A DNA stretch of 15,632 nucleotides from Natrialbaceae archaeon Tc-Br11_E2g1. GTDB lineage: Archaea; Halobacteriota; Halobacteria; Halobacteriales; Natrialbaceae. The notes beneath the pieces were generated by a model. It was not told the DNA's origin. It ran no database searches and saw nothing but the letters and a program-made list of their open reading frames with translations. Location: assembly GCA_001564255.1 (NCBI GenBank), contig LKNC01000029.1, positions 1 through 15,632 of the forward strand, read 5' to 3'. Both the position numbers and the translations under genes were made by a program. Below, one piece after another: positions 7,658-14,714 of the stretch (within the stretch, counting starts at the first letter, position 1; every line of letters starts with the position of its first letter).

Positions 7658-8668
7658 ATGCAGGAGTACGTCGAACGCGTCACCGAGGGAGAAGACCTCT
7701 CACAGTCGGACGCTCGAGCGGCCTCGAGGGCGGTTTTCGAAGAGGCCACGGAGGCACAGATCGGCGCGTTGCTCGCGGCGTTGCGCGCGAAAGGCGAGAC
7801 CGAAGCGGAGATCGCTGGCTTCGCCGAGGGGATGCGGGCGGTCGCCCGCCGGATCGACCCCGATCGGGAGCCGCTGGTCGACACCTGTGGCACCGGCGGG
7901 GACGACTACGACACGGTAAACGTCTCGACGACGAGTGCGATCGTCACCGCAGGTGCGGACGTTCCGGTCGCCAAACACGGCAACTACTCGGTCTCCTCCT
8001 CGTCGGGCAGTGCGGACGTCTTAGAGGAGGTCGGCGTCGAGGTCGAGGCCGAACCGCCCGCAGTGGAGCGGGCGATCGAGCAAGAGGGGATCGGTTTCAT
8101 GCTCGCGCCCGTCTTCCACCCCGCGATGGCCGCCGTCATCGGCCCACGAAAGGAACTCGGGATGCGGACCGTCTTCAACATCCTCGGGCCACTGACGAAC
8201 CCCGCGGGTGCGGACGCCCAGGTCGTCGGCGTCTACGACCCCGACCTCGTTCCCGTGATCGCCAACGCACTCTCCCGGATGGACGTCGAACGCGCCCTGG
8301 TCGTCCACGGTTCGGGCACCGACGAGATCGCCATCCACGGCGAGACGGCCGTCGCCGAGGTCTCCCGTGGCGACGTCGAGACCTACGAACTCGAGCCCGC
8401 CGATCTCGGCCTCGAGGCCCACGACGTCGCCGATATCGCCGGCGGCACCCCGGCCGAAAACGCCGCCGACATGCGTGCCATTGTGGAAGGCGACGTGACG
8501 GGTGCGAAACGCGACGTCATCCTCGCGAACGCCGGCGCGGCGATCTACGTCTCCGGGGTGGCCCACTCCTTAGAAGACGGCGTCGAGTACGCGGCGAAAG
8601 CGATCGACGACGGCGGGGCCGCGGCGAAACTCGAGGCCCTCTGTGGCGGCCAGTCGGAGGAACGATGA
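7658..8668 (+). CDS. trpD: Anthranilate phosphoribosyltransferase
   Basis: This transfers phosphoribosyl from PRPP to anthranilate, the second step of tryptophan synthesis. The 336 residues carry the PRPP-binding loop DTCGTGGDDYDTVNVST (75-91), KHGNYSVSSSSGSADVLE (106-123, anthranilate and PRPP contacts), FHPAMAAVIGPRKELGMRT and NILGPLTNPAG, all in family order, with a full C-terminal domain. The ATG at 7658 is chosen because the product then starts MQEYVERV as in relatives and because TATAAG lies 28 nt upstream; a TTG four codons earlier is in frame but less likely. First gene of trpDFEG. GGAGG at 8656-8660, four bases before the trpF start, and the ATGA overlap indicate coupling to trpF. 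Expression is probably controlled at the promoter, where an inverted repeat flanks the TATA box. Confidence 0.96.
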   Translation: MQEYVERVTEGEDLSQSDARAASRAVFEEATEAQIGALLAALRAKGETEAEIAGFAEGMRAVARRIDPDREPLVDTCGTGGDDYDTVNVSTTSAIVTAGADVPVAKHGNYSVSSSSGSADVLEEVGVEVEAEPPAVERAIEQEGIGFMLAPVFHPAMAAVIGPRKELGMRTVFNILGPLTNPAGADAQVVGVYDPDLVPVIANALSRMDVERALVVHGSGTDEIAIHGETAVAEVSRGDVETYELEPADLGLEAHDVADIAGGTPAENAADMRAIVEGDVTGAKRDVILANAGAAIYVSGVAHSLEDGVEYAAKAIDDGGAAAKLEALCGGQSEER

Positions 8669-9321
8669 CGCGGGCGAAGGTGTGTGGCCTCACCCGCGAG
8701 GCGGATATCGAGGTCGCGGTCGACGCGGGTGCCGACGCGGTCGGCGTCGTAAGCGAGGTTCCCGTCGATACCCCACGGGAGGTAAGCCGCGAACGGGCGG
8801 GCGATCTCCTCGAGGCCGTCCCGCCTCTGGTCACTGGCGTCCTGGTGACGATGCCTGAAACCGTCGAGGAAGCGATCGACCTCGTCGCCGACGTCGACCC
8901 CGACGCCCTGCAGGTCCACGGTGGTCTCGAGCCCGCAGATCTCGAGTTCCTGACGAACCAGGTCGACGTCGACGTGATCTTCGCCGTCGACGCCGACGAC
9001 GTCGAGACACTCGAGGCCTACGACGGGGTCGCCGACGCGTTACTCGTCGATTCCGTCGACGCCGAGGGCGGCGGCGGCACCGGCGAGACCCACGACTGGG
9101 AGCGAACGCGGGAGGCGACGGCCGACCGCACCTCACCCGTGCTCCTCGCGGGCGGTCTCGAGCCCGGAAACGTCCTCGAGGCGATCCGAACCGTCGACCC
9201 GTTCGCCGTCGACGTCGCAAGCGGCGTCGAAGCGGAAGGTGGCCTCAAGGATCACGACGCCGTCCGGACGTTCATAGAGCGGGCGACGACTGCGACCCGA
9301 CGCCTGGAGGGGAAGCCATGA
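8665..9321 (+). CDS. trpF: Phosphoribosylanthranilate isomerase
   Basis: This isomerises N-(5'-phosphoribosyl)anthranilate to CdRP, the third step of tryptophan synthesis, as a single (beta/alpha)8 barrel. The 218 residues include the catalytic Cys7 in KVCGLT, QVHG (83-86) and the catalytic acid Asp129 in LLVDSV. The phosphate-binding segments are GGTGETHDW (137-145), LLAGGLEPGNV and VDVASGVEAEGGLKD near the C-terminus. It is not fused to trpC. It overlaps trpD and trpE by ATGA at both ends. A GGAGG sequence at 9306-9310, seven bases before the trpE start, is embedded in its last codons. Internal GC is high and the protein is strongly acidic, as in its neighbours. Confidence 0.95.
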   Translation: MTRAKVCGLTREADIEVAVDAGADAVGVVSEVPVDTPREVSRERAGDLLEAVPPLVTGVLVTMPETVEEAIDLVADVDPDALQVHGGLEPADLEFLTNQVDVDVIFAVDADDVETLEAYDGVADALLVDSVDAEGGGGTGETHDWERTREATADRTSPVLLAGGLEPGNVLEAIRTVDPFAVDVASGVEAEGGLKDHDAVRTFIERATTATRRLEGKP

Positions 9322-10964
9322 CGGCCGCGGACCTCGAGTTCGACCTCTCCCGTGAGGAGTTCGTCGAACACGCAGGCGAGGACCGCGATCGGCCCGTCGT
9401 CGTCCGGACCGCCGCCACGATCGACGTCGAGACGACGCCGCTGTCGGCGTACGCCGCCCTCACCGGCCGGACGAGCGACAGGGAGCGAAGTCCGTACTCG
9501 TTTCTCCTCGAGAGCGCCGAGAAGGTCGCCTCGAGTGATCCAAACGGAGCCTTCCAGCCGTCGACGGCGATGGCCGAACGCCACGCACGCTTTTCGTACG
9601 TCGGCTACGACCCCGAGGCCGTCGTCACCGTCACCGAGGGGGAGACTGAGGTCGAGACCCTTACCGAGGACGCCCCACTCGAGTTGCTCGAGACTGACGC
9701 GGAGGGCGACACGGTCGACGCCCTTCGCGCGGCCATGCCCGACGTCAGACTCGCGAACGTCCCCGAACACGACCGCCAGCACTTCGAGGGCGGGCTAGTC
9801 GGCTTCCTGGCTTACGACGCCGTCTACGACCTGCACCTCGCGGAGGTCGGCCTCGAGCGCCCGGACTCGCGGTTCCCGGACGCCCAGTTCGTCCTGACGA
9901 CGACGACCCTCGCGTTCGACGAGGTCGAGGGGACGACCTCGCTCGTGTTCACGCCGATCGTCGAGTCGGGCGAGGACGCCGGCGCGGTCTACGACGAACT
10001 CAGGGGGGAAGCCACCGAAGTGGCGGCGATCCTCGAGGGGGCGAACGACCTCGAGACCGGCGGCTTCGTCCGCGATTGGGAAACTGTGGGACCCAAAGCC
10101 GACTACGAGGAGAGCGTCCGGCGGGCGAAAGAACACGTCCTCGATGGCGACATCTACCAGGGCGTGATCTCTCGAACGCGGGAGCTCTACGGCGAGGTCG
10201 ACCCGCTTGGCTTCTATGAGTCCCTGCGGGAGGTCAACCCCTCGCCGTACATGTACGTTCTAGAACACGACGACCTCACCGTCGTCGGGGCGAGTCCGGA
10301 GACGCTGGTTTCGATAGGTGGGGACCTCGTCACCTCGAACCCCATCGCCGGCACCTGTTCGCGGGGCTCGAGTCCCGTCGAGGACCGACGACTCGCCGGC
10401 GAGATGCTCGCAGACGAGAAAGAACGCGCCGAGCACACGATGCTCGTCGACCTCGCGCGAAACGACGTCCGCCGCGTTGCCGAGCCGGGGTCGGTGCGCG
10501 TCGAGGAGTTCATGAACGTCCTCAAGTACAGCCACGTTCAACACATCGAGTCGACGGTGACGGGCACGCTCGCGGCCGATAAAGACGCCTTCGACGCCAC
10601 GCGGGCGGCTTTCCCCGCCGGGACGCTTTCGGGTGCGCCGAAGGTGCGGGCGATGGAGATTATCGACGACTTAGAGGCGAAGCCGCGTGGCCTCTACGGC
10701 GGCGGCGTCGGCTACTACTCGTTTACCGGCGACGCCGACTTCGCGATCGTGATTCGGACGGCGACTGTCGAAGACTGCGCGGCGCGTAGCGACGCGGGTG
10801 ACGAACAGCGGATCACGGTTCAGGCCGGCGCGGGACTGGTCGCCGACAGCGATCCCACCGCCGAGTACGAGGAGACCGAAAAGAAGATGGACGGCGTGCT
10901 CACCGCCCTCGAGGCGATCGAAGACGAAGGCGACCTCGAGTCCACGCCGGAGGTGAGTCGATGA
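9318..10964 (+). CDS. trpE: Anthranilate synthase component I
   Basis: With TrpG this converts chorismate and glutamine (or ammonia) to anthranilate, the committed step of tryptophan synthesis. The 548 residues span the N-terminal region with LLES (63-66), the site where tryptophan binds for feedback inhibition in bacterial TrpE, and the complete chorismate-binding domain: GDIYQGVISR, NPIAGTCSRG, HTMLVDLARNDVRRV, PAGTLSGAPK (433-442), YGGGVGYYSF and VQAGAGLVADSDPTAEYEET. The GTLSGAP segment and the linkage to trpD and trpF favour anthranilate synthase over aminodeoxychorismate or isochorismate synthase. LLES suggests feedback control by tryptophan, by inference from the family. The perfect Shine-Dalgarno GGAGGTGA (10949-10956), four bases before trpG, lies in its end, and the genes overlap in ATGA. 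Confidence 0.96.
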   Translation: MTAADLEFDLSREEFVEHAGEDRDRPVVVRTAATIDVETTPLSAYAALTGRTSDRERSPYSFLLESAEKVASSDPNGAFQPSTAMAERHARFSYVGYDPEAVVTVTEGETEVETLTEDAPLELLETDAEGDTVDALRAAMPDVRLANVPEHDRQHFEGGLVGFLAYDAVYDLHLAEVGLERPDSRFPDAQFVLTTTTLAFDEVEGTTSLVFTPIVESGEDAGAVYDELRGEATEVAAILEGANDLETGGFVRDWETVGPKADYEESVRRAKEHVLDGDIYQGVISRTRELYGEVDPLGFYESLREVNPSPYMYVLEHDDLTVVGASPETLVSIGGDLVTSNPIAGTCSRGSSPVEDRRLAGEMLADEKERAEHTMLVDLARNDVRRVAEPGSVRVEEFMNVLKYSHVQHIESTVTGTLAADKDAFDATRAAFPAGTLSGAPKVRAMEIIDDLEAKPRGLYGGGVGYYSFTGDADFAIVIRTATVEDCAARSDAGDEQRITVQAGAGLVADSDPTAEYEETEKKMDGVLTALEAIEDEGDLESTPEVSR

Positions 10965-11578
10965 GCGCCGACGGTCTCAAAGCGCAAGGAGAGGCCAAAC
11001 GCGTCCTCTTCATCGACAACTTCGACTCCTTTACGTACAACCTCGTCGAGTACGTCAGCCAACACGAGGACACCGACGTCGAGGTGGTGCGGAACACGGC
11101 CACCCTCGAGGAGGTCCGGGAGATCGACCCCGACGCGATCGTCATCAGCCCCGGTCCCGGCCACCCGAAAAACGACCGTGACGTGGGCGTCACCCTCGAG
11201 GTCCTCCGGGAGGTGAGCCCCGAAACGCCGACCCTCGGGGTCTGTCTCGGCCTCGAGGCGGCCGTCTACGCCTACGGCGGGGCGATCGGCCGTGCGCCCG
11301 ACCCCATTCACGGGAAGGCGTCGGCGGTCGACCACGACGGTGAGGGGGTCCTCGCCGGCCTCGAGCAGGGCTTCCAGGCCGGCCGATATCACTCGCTGGT
11401 CGCGACGACGGTTCCGGACTGCTTCGACGTTACTGCTACCGCCGAACACGGGGAGGAGACGCTCGTGATGGGCGTTCGCCACGAGGAGTACCCGATCGAG
11501 GCCGTCCAGTTCCACCCCGAGAGCGTCCTGACGGCCGTCGGCCACGACGTCATCGAGAACTTCCTCGAGGGGATCTAG
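10961..11578 (+). CDS. trpG: Anthranilate synthase component II (glutamine amidotransferase)
   Basis: This releases ammonia from glutamine for TrpE. It is a class I amidotransferase of 205 residues with FIDNFDSFTYNLVEY near the N-terminus, ISPGPGHPK (62-70) and the catalytic triad Cys95 in GVCLG, His185 and Glu187 in QFHPES. The Cys motif continues GVCLGLEAAVYAYGG where bacterial TrpG has GVCLGHQA, so Leu-Glu replace His-Gln directly after the nucleophile elbow. I believe other haloarchaeal TrpG proteins share this, but cannot check. About 14 extra N-terminal residues precede the family core; the start is fixed by the perfect Shine-Dalgarno sequence four bases upstream and the ATGA overlap with trpE. 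It is the last gene of trpDFEG; ppc follows after 51 bases. It could also serve a paralogous synthase, but its position argues for tryptophan. Confidence 0.95.
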   Translation: MSADGLKAQGEAKRVLFIDNFDSFTYNLVEYVSQHEDTDVEVVRNTATLEEVREIDPDAIVISPGPGHPKNDRDVGVTLEVLREVSPETPTLGVCLGLEAAVYAYGGAIGRAPDPIHGKASAVDHDGEGVLAGLEQGFQAGRYHSLVATTVPDCFDVTATAEHGEETLVMGVRHEEYPIEAVQFHPESVLTAVGHDVIENFLEGI

Positions 11579-11600
11579 GTACCGGCACGGAGGGGTGGAC

Positions 11601-11605
11601 TTTTG
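11601..11605 (+). promoter_or_regulatory. Weak TATA-like box before ppc
   Basis: TTTTG is centred 27 nt before the ppc ATG at 11630. It is the only AT-rich run in the 51-base gap after trpG. Read-through from the trp operon is an alternative. Confidence 0.3.
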
Positions 11606-11629
11606 CGGGCCGGCCCGTACTGTGGTGGT

Positions 11630-14320
11630 ATGCGGCTTCACAACAGGGAAGTCAGACAGGACGTCCGCGAACTCGGAGCACTACTCGGGGACGTCCTGGA
11701 AGAACAGACCTCCCGGCGGGCGTTCGAGACGGTCGAATCCTGCCGGAAGGCGTCGATCGCCTACCGCTCCGGCGAGATCGACAGCCGCGAACCACTCGTC
11801 GCCGAGCTCGCGGGGCTGTCGCCCCATCGTCAACGGGTCGTCGCCCGGGCGTTTACCACCTACTTCGAGTTGATCAACCTCGCGGAGGAACGCGAACGCG
11901 TTCGCTCGATACGCAAGGACTCCCACGAGGATACCTTAGAGGACGGCCTCGAGGCGGCGGCAGCGGAACTGGCCGAGCACGACCGGGAGACGGTCGAGAC
12001 GGTCTTAGCGGACGTCCTGATCGAACCGACGTTCACCGCCCACCCGACCGAGGCCCGCCGGAAGACGGTCAAGTCGAAACTCCGGGAGGTTGGGACCCAC
12101 CTCGAGAGCCTGGACGAACGGCTCCTGACCGACACGGAGTCCGCCCAGGTCTGGCGCGATATCGACGCCGAGGTGACGAGCCTCTGGCAGACCCCACAGG
12201 TGCGAAAGCGCCAGCCCGAACCCGAAGACGAGGCCAGAAACGTCCAGTGGTACCTCGAGAACACCCTCTTCGACGTCGTCGGCGAGATCTACGCCGAGCT
12301 CGCCGGGTCCATAGAGCGCGAGCTCGGGGCCCCCCTCGAGATCCCCAAACTGCTCGAGTTCCGCTCGTGGGCCGGCAGCGACCGCGACGGCAACCCGTAC
12401 GTCACGCCGGAGGTGACCGCGACCACCTTAGAACGCCAGCGAGGGGTCGTCCTCGAACGCTACCGGGAGGAGCTCAAACGCCTCTCGGGGATACTCAGCC
12501 AGGACGGGAGCCGGATCGACGTCGGACGGCGTCTCGAGGCCTCGCTCGCGGAAGACCGGGACATGCTCCCGGGGAGTTCCCGGACCGCGGACCTGCGGTA
12601 CCCCGGCGAACCCTACCGCCAGAAGCTCAAGCTCATGCGCGACCGACTCGAACGCGTCGGGGACGTCCGGCCGGGCGGCTACGACGACGTCGACGAGTTA
12701 CTCGCGGACCTCGAACTCATCGCCGAGAGCCTCCGGGCGAACGGCGCTGAGACGGTCGTCGAGGCCCACGTCGACCCCCTGCGACGGCAGGTGGCGACCT
12801 TCGGGTTTTCGCTTGCGAGTCTCGACTTGCGTGACCACCGGGCGAAACACACCGACGCAATCGACGAAGCCCTCGGACGGGAGGGGATCGACTACCGGGC
12901 CCTCGAGGAAGACGAGCGCGTCGACGTGCTCACCGACGCCATCCTGCAAGAGGAGGCCGTAATCGACCTCGAGGACACCGCCGGCCTCTCGGCGGAGACC
13001 GAACGCGTCATCGAACTGTTCTCCCGGCTGGCCGACTGGCAAGCCGAGTACGGCGCCGACGCGATCGACACCTACTGCATCTCGATGACCGAGGAACCGA
13101 GTCACGTCCTCGAGGTGCTCTTTCTCGCCGACCAGGCCGGCGTCGTCTCCCTGCCCGAACACAGCGGACTCGACGTCGTGCCCTTACTCGAGACCGAGGC
13201 GGCCCTCTCGGGTGCCCGGCGGATCATGGGGACGCTGTTCGAGAACGAGGCGTACGCACAGGCGCTCGCGGCCCGTGGCGGGACCCAGGAGATCATGCTC
13301 GGCTATTCGGACTCGAACAAGGAAAACGGGTTTTTGGCGGCGAACTGGTCGTTACACAAGAACCAGCGCCACCTCGGCGAGATCTGTGCCGACTACGACG
13401 TCACGATGCGCCTGTTCCACGGTCGTGGGGGCTCGATCTCACGGGGTGGCGGTCCGATGAACGAGGCGATGCTCGCGTTGCCCACCAACACGATCACCGG
13501 CCAGATCAAGTTCACAGAGCAGGGAGAGGCGATCGCCGAGAAGTACGGCAACCCCCGGATCGCCGAGCGAAACGTCGAACAGATGTTCAACGCCCAGCTT
13601 CGCTCGCGGCTGTACGCACTCGAAGGCCCCGACGAGGAGATCCCGGCGGAGTGGTTCGAGGCCATGGAGACGATGGCCGACGCCGCCCGCCGGGAGTACC
13701 GGGATCTCTTGGAGAGCGACGGCTTCGTCAGCTACTTCGAACAGGCGACGCCGATCACCGTCATCGAGGACCTGGATCTGGGCTCCCGACCGGCCTCCCG
13801 AAGCGGCGAGCGAACCGTCGAGGACCTGCGGGCGATTCCGTGGGTGTTCTCCTGGACCCAGTCGCGGTGTATCCTGCCGGGCTGGTACGCCATCGCCGCG
13901 GGAGTGGACGCGTATCTCGACGAGGGCGGCTCCATGGAGACCCTCGAGGAGATGTACGAGGAGTGGCCGTTCTTCCGGACGACACTCGACAACGCCTCTC
14001 TGGCGCTGTCGCGAACCGAACTCGAGATCGCAAGCGAGTACGCCGACCTCGCCGACCCCGAACTCAGGGAGCGGTTTTTCCCGCGGGTGGCCGCCGAGTA
14101 CGAACGGACTGCTGACCTGATCACGGAGATCGGCGGGCGCGAGAAACTCCACACTCGAGACTGGCTCGGGGAAAATTTACAGCGGCGAAACCCCTACGTC
14201 GACCCGCTGAACTTCCTCCAGACCCATCTCCTCGATCGCACCCACCTCACCGACGTCGAGGAACGGACCCTCCGGCTGACGGTGAAAGGGATCGCCGCCG
14301 GGATGAAAAACACCGGGTGA
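11630..14320 (+). CDS. ppc: Phosphoenolpyruvate carboxylase
   Basis: This carboxylates PEP with bicarbonate to oxaloacetate, an anaplerotic reaction feeding the TCA cycle and aspartate-family amino acids. The 896 residues match the long, bacterial-type enzyme, not the short archaeal PpcA. Visible motifs are FTAHPTEARRKTVKSKL with the catalytic His138, AGSDRDGNP, GYSDSNKENGFLAANWSL, FHGRGGSISRGGGP (596-609), EQGEAI, WVFSWTQSRCILPGWYA, and the C-terminal end MKNTG. In FHGRGG-x-x-GRGG the second glycine pair is altered (SRGG), but the arginine is kept. The ATG at 11630 gives the family-like start MRLHNREVRQDVREL; an in-frame TTG nine codons upstream coincides with the only TATA-like box and is unlikely. 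It lies after trpG on the same strand and is followed by overlapping inverted repeats and tRNA-Ser. Allosteric control by aspartate is common in the family but cannot be read from the sequence. Confidence 0.96.
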   Translation: MRLHNREVRQDVRELGALLGDVLEEQTSRRAFETVESCRKASIAYRSGEIDSREPLVAELAGLSPHRQRVVARAFTTYFELINLAEERERVRSIRKDSHEDTLEDGLEAAAAELAEHDRETVETVLADVLIEPTFTAHPTEARRKTVKSKLREVGTHLESLDERLLTDTESAQVWRDIDAEVTSLWQTPQVRKRQPEPEDEARNVQWYLENTLFDVVGEIYAELAGSIERELGAPLEIPKLLEFRSWAGSDRDGNPYVTPEVTATTLERQRGVVLERYREELKRLSGILSQDGSRIDVGRRLEASLAEDRDMLPGSSRTADLRYPGEPYRQKLKLMRDRLERVGDVRPGGYDDVDELLADLELIAESLRANGAETVVEAHVDPLRRQVATFGFSLASLDLRDHRAKHTDAIDEALGREGIDYRALEEDERVDVLTDAILQEEAVIDLEDTAGLSAETERVIELFSRLADWQAEYGADAIDTYCISMTEEPSHVLEVLFLADQAGVVSLPEHSGLDVVPLLETEAALSGARRIMGTLFENEAYAQALAARGGTQEIMLGYSDSNKENGFLAANWSLHKNQRHLGEICADYDVTMRLFHGRGGSISRGGGPMNEAMLALPTNTITGQIKFTEQGEAIAEKYGNPRIAERNVEQMFNAQLRSRLYALEGPDEEIPAEWFEAMETMADAARREYRDLLESDGFVSYFEQATPITVIEDLDLGSRPASRSGERTVEDLRAIPWVFSWTQSRCILPGWYAIAAGVDAYLDEGGSMETLEEMYEEWPFFRTTLDNASLALSRTELEIASEYADLADPELRERFFPRVAAEYERTADLITEIGGREKLHTRDWLGENLQRRNPYVDPLNFLQTHLLDRTHLTDVEERTLRLTVKGIAAGMKNTG

Positions 14321-14355
14321 GGGTGTCCTCGAGGTCACACCCTTTCAGGGTGACC
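14320..14355 (+). terminator. Two mutually exclusive hairpins after ppc
   Basis: AGGGTGT (14320-14326) can pair with ACACCCT (14337-14343). The same right arm can instead join a second hairpin in which GGTCA plus CCCT (14333-14343) pair with AGGGTGACC (14347-14355), leaving a two-base bulge. The structure starts at the last base of the stop codon and is followed by only three T residues. A 3'-end or processing role is inferred from position. Confidence 0.35.
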
Positions 14356-14384
14356 GTTTGCACGTGGGGAAACGAATCGAAACC

Positions 14385-14394
14385 GATAAAATAC
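14385..14394 (+). promoter_or_regulatory. Probable TATA box of tRNA-Ser
   Basis: GATAAAATAC, preceded by purine-rich GAAACC like a B-recognition element, is centred about 27 nt before the first base of the tRNA. This is one of the strongest TATA boxes in the window, and it means the tRNA need not rely on ppc transcription. Confidence 0.6.
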
Positions 14395-14416
14395 TCACCC
14401 CGGTACTACGAGTCGA

Positions 14417-14501
14417 GCCGAGATAGCCTAGCCCGGCCAAGGCGGCAGATTCGAAATCTGCTGTCCTCACGGACACGGGAGTTCAAATCTCCCTCTCGGC
14501 G
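14417..14501 (+). tRNA. tRNA-Ser, anticodon CGA
   Basis: This folds as a complete 85-base class II tRNA. The acceptor stem is GCCGAGA (14417-14423) with TCTCGGC (14494-14500). The D stem is GCCT/AGGC. The anticodon stem is GCAGA/TCTGC with loop TTCGAAA and anticodon CGA at 14452-14454. The long variable arm is TGTCC/GGACA with loop TCAC. The T stem is GGGAG/CTCCC with loop TTCAAAT. The discriminator is G, as expected for serine. It reads UCG codons. No intron and no encoded CCA are present. The bases after the discriminator and the T arm reappear twice downstream, once inverted and once direct. Confidence 0.96.
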
Positions 14502-14639
14502 CTTTTCACGGCGCAAAACAGCGAGCGAAGCGAGCTACTGCGTCGTGAAAACGCGAACAGGGAATTTGAACGAGACTGAGGTTCTGCGCGGAGCGCAGGT
14601 TCTCGGCCGTAGTTCAAATCTCCCTCTCGACGTTTTCAC
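14480..14639 (+). repeat. Three alternating partial copies of the tRNA-Ser 3' end
   Basis: Copy 1 is the tRNA tail itself, from the T loop to TTTTCACG (14480-14514). Copy 3 (14611-14639) repeats it in direct orientation: 19 bases are identical, followed by one substitution and a one-base deletion before TTTTCAC. Copy 2 (14545-14571) is inverted and reads GTGAAAACG, CGAACA, then GGGAATTTGAAC, an imperfect reverse complement of the same tail. Adjacent copies form stems: TTTTCACGGCGCA (14503-14515) pairs with TGCGTCGTGAAAA (14539-14551), and copies 2 and 3 form an arm pair of about 27 bp. Spacer 1 contains GCGAGCGAAGCGAGC; spacer 2 contains the small hairpin TGCGC-GGA-GCGCA (14585-14597). No coding sequence lies inside. 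The pattern suggests scars of recombination at a tRNA attachment site or a very short non-autonomous repeat element. Confidence 0.75.
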
Positions 14640-14714
14640 AGCACCAATCCGGTGAGCGACGCGAAGCGGCGCGAACCACACGACCTCAGGGGCCATCCGG
14701 AAACGGGAGGTCGG

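Noticed and set aside
14520..14536. GCGAGC repeats as a CRISPR or origin repeat
   Set aside because: There are only two short units with a three-base gap. GCGAGCGAAGCGAGC-like tracts are common in haloarchaeal intergenic DNA, and there is no spacer array.
14611..14640. Second tRNA-Ser gene
   Set aside because: Only the T-loop and acceptor 3' half are present. No D arm, anticodon arm or 5' acceptor strand precedes them.
14317..14655. 112-codon plus-strand open frame through the tRNA region
   Set aside because: It runs through the tRNA and its repeats, is basic in composition, and has no family features.
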